Below are positions 32,191 to 40,583 of a stretch of 64,000 bases of DNA, piece by piece. Origin of the DNA: Pseudodesulfovibrio nedwellii (GTDB taxonomy: Bacteria > Desulfobacterota > Desulfovibrionia > Desulfovibrionales > Desulfovibrionaceae). The stretch covers positions 2,041,501 through 2,105,500 of the forward strand of contig NZ_AP026709.1 in NCBI RefSeq assembly GCF_027923765.1, read 5' to 3'. The number at the start of each line of letters is the position of its first letter. The first letter of the stretch is position 1. The notes beneath the pieces are model-generated. The model had not been told where the DNA came from, did no database searches, and saw nothing but the letters and a program-made list of their open reading frames with translations. The position numbers and the translations under genes are program-made.

Positions 32191-35187
32191 CTACCAATCC
32201 AATGTTGCTTTAAACGCCCCTGCCAAAGCATCAACCTCTTCCCGCAACACTGTATTATCGGCATATTCAACAATAAGTTGAGGGTCATCAGTTACTTTGC
32301 CTATGCAAGCAAAAGTTTGGCCCGCGAACTGTTTTTCAAAAGCATCCTTATTTGCACTATCAACAGACACCACAAATCGGCTAGCAGACTCGGAATAAAG
32401 TAGGCTGGTCACATTCATGTCGCCGCAGGTGGGAACCTTGGACAAGTCCACTTCGGCTCCCAGACGGCCACCGATACACATTTCAGCCAGAGCCACGCCC
32501 AAACCACCATCAGAGCAGTCGTGACAGGCGGTGATCAAATCATTCTGCGTTGCTGCAAAGACGGCTTCGTACCGAGTTTTTGCGGAGATCAGATCGACCT
32601 GAGGTACATCGGGATTGGAAAATCCAAGTTGTTGCACGACTTCACTACCACCCAACTCAGGACGAGTCAGACCGAGCACATACACAAGATCGTCACCCTT
32701 CTTAAAATCCGAAGTCAGGCACTTGTTTACGTCCGGGATAACACCGATGACCGAGAACAGCACGGTCGGCGGAATGGAAATCTTCTGGCCGCCGCCCTTG
32801 TAATCGTTCTTCATGGAATCCTTGCCGGAGACACATGGAACACCAAAACCGAGGCAGTAATGAGCCAGAGCCTGATTCGCACGCACCAGCTGAGCCAACT
32901 TGTAACGACCATCAGGGGTGGATTCGGACTGAACCGGGTCGCACCAGCAGAAGTTGTCACAACCGGCCATATAATTGACGTCACCGCCAACAGCCACGGC
33001 GTTACGAATACCTTCATCAATGGCGTTGGCCATCATCCAATAGGTGTCGTAGTCAGAGAATTGCGGACAGATACCGTGGGAGACAACCAGCCCCTTGTCC
33101 GTGCCGAATTCAGGACGAATCACACCGGCATCAGACGGACCGTCAGCCTTGACGCCCACCATGGGTTTGATCGCGGATTTGCCCTGAACTTCATGGTCAT
33201 ACTGACGGACCACGTATTCCTTAGAACAAATATTAAGTCTGCCGAGCATGTCCTTAAGCAGACCGCTTTGATCTTCAGGAACCGGAACTTCATCTTTTAC
33301 AAATTCGGGCCGCTCCCAAATGGCGGTCAGTTCCATCTGCGGCACGCCATTATGCAGAAATTCCATATCCAGACAGGTGACGATCTTGTCACCGTAACGG
33401 ACCAGATACTTGCCGGAATCGGTATAATGGCCAAGAGCCGTGGACTCAACATCCATCTCCACGGACAGAGCCATGAAGTCGTCGAGTTTCTCAGGCGGGA
33501 CAGCCATGGTCATGCGTTCCTGCGCTTCGGAAATAAGAATTTCCCAAGGCTTCAATCCGTCATACTTGAGCGGGGCCTTGGCAAGATCCATATCAAACCC
33601 ACCGGAATCTTCGGCCATCTCACCCACGGAGGAGGACAAGCCGCCCGCACCGTTGTCGGTGATGGCGTTATACAGGCCGCGATCACGGGCACGCATAAGG
33701 AAATCATACATCTTGCGCTGAGTAATGGGGTCGCCAATCTGGACGGCTGTGGCCGGACTTCCTTCGTGCAGTTCTTCAGAGGAGAACGTTGCACCATGAA
33801 TACCGTCCGCACCGATTCGACCACCTGACATGACAATGATGTCGCCAGGCAACGCGCATTTCTCGTGGGAAGGTTTACCTGCCACGGTTACCGGCATGGT
33901 GCCGATGGTACCGCAGTAAACCAAAGGCTTACCGAGATAACGCTCATCGAACACAATGGAACCATTCACCGTGGGAATACCGGACTTGTTGCCGCCGTGT
34001 TCAACGCCTTCACGAACACCTTCGAACACACGACGGGGATGCAGCAATCTCGGAGGCAATTCGCCTTCATAAAAAGGATCGGCAAAACAGAACACATCGG
34101 TGTTGCACAGGAGGTTCGCACCAATACCTGTGCCCATGGGATCACGGTTAACACCCACGATGCCTGTCAATGCTCCGCCGTAAGGGTCAAGGGCGGAGGG
34201 AGAGTTATGCGTCTCCATCTTCACACACACATTCATGGTGTCGGAAAAACCAATGACACCGGCATTATCCTTGAAAACCGACAGACAGTAGTCACCGCCT
34301 TCCCGGATGGCGGCATTACGCTCGCGAATCTGCTTGGTGGAACCCTGAATGAACGTCTTGTAAAGACTGGAAAGCTCTATGGTCTTGCCAGTTTCAGTGT
34401 TCTCATAGCTAATCTTCGCGCTGAAAATCTTATGTTTGCAGTGCTCGGACCATGTCTGGGCCAGCACTTCAATCTCTGCGTCAGTGGGGTCCACAGACAT
34501 GCCCATGGACTCACGCTCGGTTCGGACTGCAGAATCAGCGTAGTAACTGCGGATGTCATGCATCTCACGCAGAGACAAGGCCAAGGTATTGGCGCGAGAA
34601 AAGTCTGTCATTTCCTGATCGGACATGGTGGACAAGGGAATAATGACCACTTCGTCGGAAGCCTGCCCTGTAACACGAGCAGCCTTGGCCTCAAAGCCGG
34701 GATCGGACTTCCATGTTCCCGTGGACTTGTACTCATACCGCTGAATCAATTCGTTGGCCAACAGGTCCTTGGACACATGCTGAATATCAGTCTCGTTCAT
34801 GTCAGCGCATATGAGGTACTGTTTGGAGGTATAAACCTTGACCCCTTCCAAAGCCTCTTTGTCCAACCCGAGAGCCACACCGAGTGTTTCCCGAGCGGTA
34901 CGACCTTCGTTGTCAGTCACACCAGGACGGAACCCGACCTCGACAATCCAGTCAAAATCACGTGCCAGCGGCTTAAGTGCCACTTCATGCAGAACCGGAT
35001 CGTGCAGGGCTGCTCGCTCCAGAGCCATATCAACCTGCTCCTGCGACAATCCTTCCAGAGTAAAAACATTGACAATGCGAATGTCTTGAACATCCATACC
35101 AAGTTCACTCTTGATCTTGCGGGCGACTCGCTCACCCAGCACGTCACGGACGCCTTGCTTTAGTCCAACGACGATACGACACAACAT
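32191..35187 (-). CDS. purL: Phosphoribosylformylglycinamidine synthase, PurS-PurL fusion
   Basis: A 998-residue FGAM synthase for purine synthesis. The first 160 or so residues hold two PurS-like repeats (RIVVGLKQGVRDVLGERVAR and DWIVEVGFRPGVTDNEGRTA). Two AIRS-type ATP domains follow, with SEHCKHKIFSAKI, KMETHNSPSALDPYGGALTG, the GSIVFDERYLGKP segment and CHDCSDGGLGVALAEM. No glutaminase domain is attached, unlike the 1,300-residue E. coli form, so a separate PurQ should supply ammonia. The start at 35187 follows GGAGAG; a 19-residue Cys-rich upstream extension lacks support. Confidence 0.94.
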   Translation of the reverse strand: MLCRIVVGLKQGVRDVLGERVARKIKSELGMDVQDIRIVNVFTLEGLSQEQVDMALERAALHDPVLHEVALKPLARDFDWIVEVGFRPGVTDNEGRTARETLGVALGLDKEALEGVKVYTSKQYLICADMNETDIQHVSKDLLANELIQRYEYKSTGTWKSDPGFEAKAARVTGQASDEVVIIPLSTMSDQEMTDFSRANTLALSLREMHDIRSYYADSAVRTERESMGMSVDPTDAEIEVLAQTWSEHCKHKIFSAKISYENTETGKTIELSSLYKTFIQGSTKQIRERNAAIREGGDYCLSVFKDNAGVIGFSDTMNVCVKMETHNSPSALDPYGGALTGIVGVNRDPMGTGIGANLLCNTDVFCFADPFYEGELPPRLLHPRRVFEGVREGVEHGGNKSGIPTVNGSIVFDERYLGKPLVYCGTIGTMPVTVAGKPSHEKCALPGDIIVMSGGRIGADGIHGATFSSEELHEGSPATAVQIGDPITQRKMYDFLMRARDRGLYNAITDNGAGGLSSSVGEMAEDSGGFDMDLAKAPLKYDGLKPWEILISEAQERMTMAVPPEKLDDFMALSVEMDVESTALGHYTDSGKYLVRYGDKIVTCLDMEFLHNGVPQMELTAIWERPEFVKDEVPVPEDQSGLLKDMLGRLNICSKEYVVRQYDHEVQGKSAIKPMVGVKADGPSDAGVIRPEFGTDKGLVVSHGICPQFSDYDTYWMMANAIDEGIRNAVAVGGDVNYMAGCDNFCWCDPVQSESTPDGRYKLAQLVRANQALAHYCLGFGVPCVSGKDSMKNDYKGGGQKISIPPTVLFSVIGVIPDVNKCLTSDFKKGDDLVYVLGLTRPELGGSEVVQQLGFSNPDVPQVDLISAKTRYEAVFAATQNDLITACHDCSDGGLGVALAEMCIGGRLGAEVDLSKVPTCGDMNVTSLLYSESASRFVVSVDSANKDAFEKQFAGQTFACIGKVTDDPQLIVEYADNTVLREEVDALAGAFKATLDW

Positions 35188-35255
35188 GATAGATCTCTCC
35201 TCACCGGCTGCCGCGCATTGGCATGTCGACAGGCAACCGCACATTTTATTAAAAG

Positions 35256-35290
35256 CAGAAGGCCGATCCCCTGCCTGGGAACCGGCCTGA
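35256..35290 (-). terminator. Probable terminator after the polyprenyl synthase
   Basis: AGGCCG-rich arms (AGGCCGGTTCCC / GGGGATCGGCCT) followed on the - strand by a T-rich tail. It lies between polyprenyl synthase and purL. Confidence 0.65.
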
Positions 35291-35292
35291 AA

Positions 35293-36261
35293 TTACTTGG
35301 TTCTGGTCAGCACAAAATCCGCAGCCTGTTTAAGCACGGAGAGTTCTTCCCCAGGCTCGAAACCATCCAAACACGCCTTGGCCTTCTCCACATACGCCGC
35401 GGCCTCTTCGCGAGTCTTCTCCGAATATCGGCCTTCCCTCACCTGCGCCAAAAGATCTTGACACTGCTCGTCTGTCAGCGACTTCTCCTTGAGGGCCTCC
35501 AGCAGAGTTTCACACCCGGCTTCATCGCCTTCTTCCATGAGCAAAATCAACGGCAATGTGACCTTACCTTCCTTAAGATCGCCGCCTTCAGGCTTGCCGG
35601 TCTCGGAAGTGGGAGACGCATAATCCAAAGCATCGTCCACCAATTGGAATGCGATGCCAAGGTTCAGACCGTATTCACCGGCTGCATCCTCCTGTTCTGG
35701 AGTCGCCCCGGCCAAAACAGCACCGCATCGACAGGCACACTCAATGAGTCGAGCTGTCTTGCCGATGATGATTTCCATATAGGTCTGACGGTCCAAAGAA
35801 GGATCTTTGGAAAAAGCTATTTCCTCGATCTCGCCCACAGCGGTTTCCATGGTGCCTTTGGCCAGCAACCAGGAAAGCTTGGCATTGCCGTAGCGGGCAG
35901 CCATCTCATTGGCCAAGGCCAACAGGGCATCGCCTGCCAGAATAGTCTCGGTACGGCCAAAGACCAGATGCGCAGCAGGTCTGCCACGCCGCAACTCGGC
36001 ATCGTCGAGATAGTCGTCATGCAGCAGTGTGGCCGAATGCAACAGCTCAAGCGAACAGGCAATGGCGTGATGATCATCCTTGTCATACCCGAGCGAACGG
36101 GCAAACAACAAGGTGAGTAGGGGCCGGATACGTTTACCGCCAGAGCCGATAATATGCTTGGCAACATCCCGGACCAGCCCATTCAGCTGATCGGCCTCTT
36201 TGTCGAGAAAACCGTTGATCTCAGGGAGTTCTCGTTGAAAATATCGTAAAAGTTCTTCCAT
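35293..36261 (-). CDS. Long-chain polyprenyl diphosphate synthase
   Basis: A 322-residue trans-isoprenyl diphosphate synthase. The first Asp-rich motif is LLHDDYLDDAELRRG (about 80-95), and the second is LVDDALDYAS. GGKRIRPLL near the N-terminus binds the substrate diphosphate, and GKTARLIECAC is typical. The second motif lacks the usual third Asp (DDALDY, not DDxxD...), as seen in octa/heptaprenyl synthases. It probably makes the menaquinone side chain, since mqnB is directly upstream. Chain length cannot be read reliably. Confidence 0.9.
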   Translation of the reverse strand: MEELLRYFQRELPEINGFLDKEADQLNGLVRDVAKHIIGSGGKRIRPLLTLLFARSLGYDKDDHHAIACSLELLHSATLLHDDYLDDAELRRGRPAAHLVFGRTETILAGDALLALANEMAARYGNAKLSWLLAKGTMETAVGEIEEIAFSKDPSLDRQTYMEIIIGKTARLIECACRCGAVLAGATPEQEDAAGEYGLNLGIAFQLVDDALDYASPTSETGKPEGGDLKEGKVTLPLILLMEEGDEAGCETLLEALKEKSLTDEQCQDLLAQVREGRYSEKTREEAAAYVEKAKACLDGFEPGEELSVLKQAADFVLTRTK

Positions 36262-36306
36262 ATCTCAATACTATGTCAGGTTGCGGGTTGAGGGGCAAGC
36301 CCCGTT

Positions 36307-36996
36307 TTACGCGGTAAAAAGCGTTTCGGCAGCCTCGCCGAGCCGCCTGAGCGCTCCTTTCAAATCCCAATCCTCGGCATCACGGGAACCGACCATATTG
36401 GAAATGGTCCTCACTTCCAAAAAGGGCATATCCGCCCGTTTGGTGCCATAAGCCATTCCGAAGCCTTCCATATTCTCCACGTTGGCATTGCAGGACACCT
36501 TGAGCCAGCCTGCCCGCTCGGGAGTACCAGTTACACTACTGACAGTGACAGAAGAGGCACGCAGCCATTTGTCCCCCAGCGTCAGTTCCATAACTTTGGC
36601 ATCATTCACCGGATTCAGCTTGACCCGATTCCAGACGATCTGCCCATCAGCTTGACCCTGCGGAAACCCGATCCCCTTGGGATCAACACTCCCCTCTTCA
36701 TCCAGCAGACCATATTCGGGCCATGTTTCCTGCCAGCAATAGCAGGTGGACAACATGGGGAATTCATCCAAATCATAGGCTCCGGCAATACCCATGTTGA
36801 CCACACCATCTACATCATCCCGCTCCAGAAGAGCTCCGAGTATCAAGGCCGTATTCACCAGCCCCACACCGGTCACGGCCAGAAGCAGGGTGTGCCCATT
36901 GAAGTCATGTTCCACCATTTCCCCCTGTGCCATTCTCGGCGCATCAGGAAAAACAGCTTTCATCTCATTGGGGGTTGCCGTCACTACTACAATCAT
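36307..36996 (-). CDS. mqnB: Futalosine hydrolase
   Basis: A 229-residue nucleoside-phosphorylase-fold hydrolase that cleaves (aminodeoxy)futalosine in the alternative menaquinone pathway. Family marks are VVTATPNEMKAVFPD, LAVTGVGLVNTALIL, VNMGIAGAYD, the substrate segment VENMEGFGMAYG and EVRTISNMVGSRD. AAGGAT precedes the start, nine bases after the sugar dehydrogenase stop. Together with the polyprenyl synthase and UbiE/MenG nearby it points to menaquinone made by the futalosine route, as is known for Desulfovibrio. Confidence 0.93.
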   Translation of the reverse strand: MIVVVTATPNEMKAVFPDAPRMAQGEMVEHDFNGHTLLLAVTGVGLVNTALILGALLERDDVDGVVNMGIAGAYDLDEFPMLSTCYCWQETWPEYGLLDEEGSVDPKGIGFPQGQADGQIVWNRVKLNPVNDAKVMELTLGDKWLRASSVTVSSVTGTPERAGWLKVSCNANVENMEGFGMAYGTKRADMPFLEVRTISNMVGSRDAEDWDLKGALRRLGEAAETLFTA

Positions 36997-37005
36997 GTGG
37001 AATCC

Positions 37006-38328
37006 TTACAATCGCCAATATGCGATATCTTCAGCTTCAAGTTCTGCGCGGTCGAAAAAGCCTTTCACATCCACAATCAGTGCGGTGTCGGGATTGGCAA
37101 ACCACCCTTTCAAATCAGCAACCGGGATAGTCGCGTACTCATCATGAGACACGGCCAGTATCAACGCATCCAAATTTCGCATTTCGTCCAGCTCACACAA
37201 TTCGATACCCAAAACATCACGGGCTTCTTCATGATCCGCCTCGGCGTCATGCACCAGGATATCCACGCCGTAATCATTCAATTCCTCAAGGATATCGACC
37301 ACCCGCGTATTGCGCAGATCTGGCACATTTTCCTTGAAAGTCAAACCGAGCACACCAATACGGGCACCCTTGATCTTGCAGTCATTATTGATAAGCCGCT
37401 TGATGGTGGATTCGGCAATAAACTTGCCCATATTATCGTTGATCTCACGACCAGCTAGAATAACATGAGGGTGGAATCCCATGGCCTCGGCCTTGAAGGT
37501 CAGATAATACGGATCAACACCGATACAGTGTCCGCCCACCAAACCAGGGCGAAAAGGCAGGAAATTCCATTTTGTACCGGAGGCCTCGAGTACATCCAAC
37601 GTATCGATGCCCATGGTATCAAAAATCAGAGCAAGTTCATTCATAAGCGCAATATTCAGATCGCGCTGAGTGTTCTCGATAACCTTGGCAGCTTCCGCCG
37701 TACGAATATCCGGGGCCAGATGTGTTCCAGCCTTGACCACGGTACCGTAAACATCCTGCAACAGCTTGCCGGACTCCTCATTCTGGCCAGCTACAACCTT
37801 GACGATGGTCTCCAGCCGGTGAATCTTATCGCCGGGATTAATCCGCTCGGGAGAATAACCCACCCAGAAATCCTCGCCGCACTTGAGACCGGACTCGGCT
37901 TCAAGGATCGGGACACAAATTTCTTCAGTCAGGCCGGGATATACCGTGGATTCGTAAACGACCACGGAACCACGTTGTAAATGCTTGCCCACAGACTCAC
38001 TCGCACCCTTAACCGGACGCAAATCAGGGCTACGAAATTCGTCGATGGGTGTCGGCACAGCCACCAGAATAAGCCGAGCCTTCGCCAAATCAGCCAAATC
38101 GGCCGAAAAGGTCAAATCCACATCGTCACCAACCGTGGAAAAGTCCACCTCATTGGTACGGTCGATACGCTGGTTCAATTCTGCCACACGCTTTTCGGAG
38201 ACATCGACACCAATAACATTGAAATGACGCCCCAGAGCCACGGCCAGTGGCAATCCCACATAACCCAGTCCAACAATAGCGATACTGTCGGCCTTGCTCT
38301 TCAATTGATCAAAAGAAATCATGCTCAT
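37006..38328 (-). CDS. UDP-N-acetylhexosamine 6-dehydrogenase (WbpA/TviB type)
   Basis: A 440-residue nucleotide-sugar dehydrogenase. The NAD loop is SIAIVGLGYVGLPLAVALG, followed by VAVPTPID, VVYESTVYPG and EAAKVIENTQRDLNIALMNELA. The catalytic cysteine is in GLVGGHCIGVDPYYL (residue about 270), and LGLTFKENVPDLRNTRV is the nucleotide-binding end. The wording is closest to the UDP-GlcNAc/GalNAc dehydrogenases that provide uronic acids for O-antigen or capsule. Two ATGs (38328, 38322) share one GGAG, so the start may be two codons later. No other surface-sugar genes adjoin. Confidence 0.92.
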   Translation of the reverse strand: MSMISFDQLKSKADSIAIVGLGYVGLPLAVALGRHFNVIGVDVSEKRVAELNQRIDRTNEVDFSTVGDDVDLTFSADLADLAKARLILVAVPTPIDEFRSPDLRPVKGASESVGKHLQRGSVVVYESTVYPGLTEEICVPILEAESGLKCGEDFWVGYSPERINPGDKIHRLETIVKVVAGQNEESGKLLQDVYGTVVKAGTHLAPDIRTAEAAKVIENTQRDLNIALMNELALIFDTMGIDTLDVLEASGTKWNFLPFRPGLVGGHCIGVDPYYLTFKAEAMGFHPHVILAGREINDNMGKFIAESTIKRLINNDCKIKGARIGVLGLTFKENVPDLRNTRVVDILEELNDYGVDILVHDAEADHEEARDVLGIELCELDEMRNLDALILAVSHDEYATIPVADLKGWFANPDTALIVDVKGFFDRAELEAEDIAYWRL

Positions 38329-38387
38329 TATTCTCCATTAACCCGTTCGGGTGGACACCGACACTGTTCTATGGCTATCTATTTGCC

Positions 38388-38594
38388 ATGAACATCGACT
38401 GGTCGCTTCTTATCCTTGCGGTGGGGTTAGCCTTTGTTTTCGAAGGCATTCCCTATTTTCTCTTTGCCGAGCGCATGCCGCTCATGCTTATTCGACTGGC
38501 TGAGCAACCACCAAAGTTCCTGCGGTTCATCGGTCTAGCCGCAATTATTCTCGGCCTGCTCGTTATTTCGTTTGGACGCTCTTTGCACCCTTAG
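38388..38594 (+). CDS. DUF2065 family small membrane protein
   Basis: A 68-residue protein with two hydrophobic spans (about 5-24 and 44-62), matching the DUF2065/YjeT family: LAVGLAFVFEGIPYFLFAE and FLRFIGLAAIILGLLVISFGR. The function is unknown. Its last 32 bases overlap the end of the converging ubiE/menG gene. No strong ribosome site is visible. Confidence 0.87.
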   Translation: MNIDWSLLILAVGLAFVFEGIPYFLFAERMPLMLIRLAEQPPKFLRFIGLAAIILGLLVISFGRSLHP

Positions 38595-39459
38595 GTTTTT
38601 TCTTGATCGGATTTTTCTTTGCTTTCTCAGCCGCCTTTTTCGGGGCGGCTTTCTTTTTGGGCACAGTCGTCTTCGGTATCAGCGCACCCTCGGGGGCTGA
38701 AGCCTTTACCGTTTGGACAGGCTTTTCAGCCACATGCAAATACACAATGCCAGACATCAACGGCACATTATAGACACGCTCGAATCCAGCTGAAAGCAGT
38801 TCATTACCGAGCGCTCGCTCATCTGGAAAACTCTTGATGGTCTCTGCGAGATATCTATACGCGAAAGGATCACCGGAAATCCGGTCTCCTATGAAAGGAA
38901 GCAATTTGTCGAGATAAAAATTGTACAGCCCTTTCCAGACCCGCTTGGAGCCTGTTCCGAACTCAAGAATACAAAGTCGTGCACCGGGCTTGAGCACCCG
39001 ATAAAATTCGGCATAGGCATCTTCACGCGGCAAGATGTTACGGATACCAAAGGCGATAGTGGCCGCTGACATGGACTCATCAGGCAAAGGCAGTGCTCGA
39101 CCATCAGCCTGAACCGGGAAAATACGCGATTCACGGCCTTTCTTGAGTTTTTTTACCTTGCCATTCTCAAGCATGGGCAGCGCGAAATCCAAGGCCGCAA
39201 CTTTGCATCCCGGATATTGTCTGAGCAGTTCCACGGAAACATCCATGGTCCCGGCAGCAAGATCGAGCACGATACCATCAGGGGCAGGCCGCGCAGCCTT
39301 AGCCAAACGATAACGCCAATAAATATCCTGCCCCAACGACAAGGCATGATTCAAGAAATCATACCATCCGGCAATTCGACCAAACATGTCGGCCACTCGT
39401 TTGCCATGCTCTGCGTGGGTACTCGCGCCAGTGTGGGATTGGCATTCTGGCTTGGTCAT
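38563..39459 (-). CDS. ubiE: UbiE/MenG quinone methyltransferase with basic tail
   Basis: A 298-residue SAM methyltransferase that methylates demethylmenaquinone. Family marks are FGRIAGWYDFLNHALSLGQD, the SAM loop VLDLAAGTMDVSVELL, ADGRALPLPDESMSAATIAFGIRN, and FPDERALGNELLSAGF. Residues from about 248 on form an added Lys/Ala/Pro-rich tail (KKKAAPKKAAEKAKKNPIKK), absent from standard members of about 240 residues. The tail may bind acidic lipids or nucleic acid, or be dispensable. Its ATG follows the stop of the small gene upstream without a gap. It overlaps the DUF2065 gene at its end. Confidence 0.93.
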   Translation of the reverse strand: MTKPECQSHTGASTHAEHGKRVADMFGRIAGWYDFLNHALSLGQDIYWRYRLAKAARPAPDGIVLDLAAGTMDVSVELLRQYPGCKVAALDFALPMLENGKVKKLKKGRESRIFPVQADGRALPLPDESMSAATIAFGIRNILPREDAYAEFYRVLKPGARLCILEFGTGSKRVWKGLYNFYLDKLLPFIGDRISGDPFAYRYLAETIKSFPDERALGNELLSAGFERVYNVPLMSGIVYLHVAEKPVQTVKASAPEGALIPKTTVPKKKAAPKKAAEKAKKNPIKKKPKGAKSVQTK

Positions 39460-39654
39460 CTATTCGCTCTTTTCCGCCAGTTCAGCCTCGCGAGAGCCAT
39501 CTCCGACAGTCTGGCCGGTGACAGTACGCATGACGTCCTTGTAGATGACATCAAAATTCTGCCCAAAATTGGAAGGGGAAATACGTCCGACCTCGATAAA
39601 TTTGATCACCACTTCCTTGGCGACCTGCAAGGCCTGCTTGTCAATCTTATCCAT
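39460..39654 (-). CDS. Small conserved-type protein of unknown function
   Basis: A 64-residue acidic protein that I do not recognise. The start at 39654 (MDKIDKQALQVAKEVVIKF) has GGGAG at correct spacing; a longer frame starting at 39792 has none. It is predicted helical (DKQALQVAKEVVIKFIE, then NFDVIYKDVMRTVTG), with an acidic tail ending ELAEKSE. It is cytoplasmic. It directly precedes ubiE/menG with no gap, so the two are co-translated. Confidence 0.8.
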   Translation of the reverse strand: MDKIDKQALQVAKEVVIKFIEVGRISPSNFGQNFDVIYKDVMRTVTGQTVGDGSREAELAEKSE

Positions 39655-39845
39655 TATAATCTCCCGGGTTTCAATGGAAAAAACCGCCCGGTGGGAAATG
39701 GCCTTGACCAACATAGTCAGGGTGCCGGGCGGGAAAAAAGGAAGAAACCGAAAAGCCCCTTTCTTTTTTGGAAATTTAGTAGCATGCCCCACCCCGTTCC
39801 GTCGAGGTATTTAGGGGCTCCAAGCCGCACAAACCAAACACGGAT

Positions 39846-39860
39846 TTAAACAATGTTTAA
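39846..39860. promoter_or_regulatory. TetR operator, site 1
   Basis: TTAAACAATGTTTAA, a perfect 7-1-7 palindrome upstream of the -35 element of the efflux operon. Confidence 0.65.
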
Positions 39861-39868
39861 TTCTTCCA

Positions 39869-39897
39869 TTGACACAAATATGGAGTCCCTCTATACG
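39869..39897 (+). promoter_or_regulatory. Sigma-70 promoter of the efflux operon
   Basis: TTGACA, 17 bases, TATACG, 54 bases before the TetR gene start. It lies between two copies of the same palindrome. Confidence 0.7.
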
Positions 39898-39903
39898 GAC
39901 ATT

Positions 39904-39918
39904 TCAAACACTGTTTAA
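39904..39918. promoter_or_regulatory. TetR operator, site 2
   Basis: TCAAACACTGTTTAA matches site 1 with one mismatch in the arms and covers the transcription start. The centres of the two sites are 58 bases apart. Confidence 0.62.
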
Positions 39919-39950
39919 AATGCTGATTGAATAGAACGTATGGAGAAGTC

Positions 39951-40583
39951 ATGAGCAAAGAAACGACACGGAACAAGATACTTTTTGCAGCAAGCGACGT
40001 CTTCTGTGAAAAAGGTTTTGACAAGACAAGAGTCCGCGATATCTGTGCTATCGCCGACGTCAACGTCGCGGCCGTCAACTATCATTTCGGCGACAAGCAG
40101 AACCTTTTCTATAGAGTTCTCGCCCTCTGGATGGAGGAGTTTGTCGAAAAAGCCGACCTTCAAAAACGCATGGATACCAAGACAACGCCAGAAGAAAAAT
40201 TCCGCGAATACATCTACGCCGAACTGGGTTCTTTATGCGTATACAACGACCCCGAGGGGCTCACATTAAACAGAGTCCGGCTCATATTGCAGGAATTGAC
40301 TGCTGAAGATCACAAACCTGAAGTCTTCGAGTGCCACAAGGAGCTGGAGCAAAAAGTCATATATCCAGTCATCAAAGAACTGATCTCTCCCTGCGAAGAT
40401 CCCGAAGTCATCCACAATGCCTGCATCGCCGCCACATCCATGACGACCCATTATTTCCTCATGGCCATGGATGATCCAAAGTTCGCCTTGCAAACCATAG
40501 AGGACCTCGACTTTTCGACGGACTTCCTGACCACGTTCGCCTTGGGCGGACTTAAAGCCATCAAAGAGAAATGCCATGTATAA
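39951..40583 (+). CDS. TetR-family repressor of the RND efflux operon
   Basis: A 210-residue TetR regulator. The helix-turn-helix is in residues about 8-52 (RNKILFAASDVFCEKGFDKTRVRDI and VAAVNYHFGDKQNLFYRVL), and a ligand domain (CerR/DUF1956-like wording, LTLNRVRLILQELTAEDHKP) follows. TGGAG supports the start at 39951. The stop overlaps the adaptor gene by eight bases. Two matching palindromes flank its promoter, so it probably represses the whole operon, itself included. The inducer is unknown. Confidence 0.93.
   Translation: MSKETTRNKILFAASDVFCEKGFDKTRVRDICAIADVNVAAVNYHFGDKQNLFYRVLALWMEEFVEKADLQKRMDTKTTPEEKFREYIYAELGSLCVYNDPEGLTLNRVRLILQELTAEDHKPEVFECHKELEQKVIYPVIKELISPCEDPEVIHNACIAATSMTTHYFLMAMDDPKFALQTIEDLDFSTDFLTTFALGGLKAIKEKCHV

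Noticed and set aside
32521-35163. Two long + strand frames (432 and 435 codons)
   Set aside because: Both are antisense to purL, His/Thr-rich and without motifs or ribosome sites.
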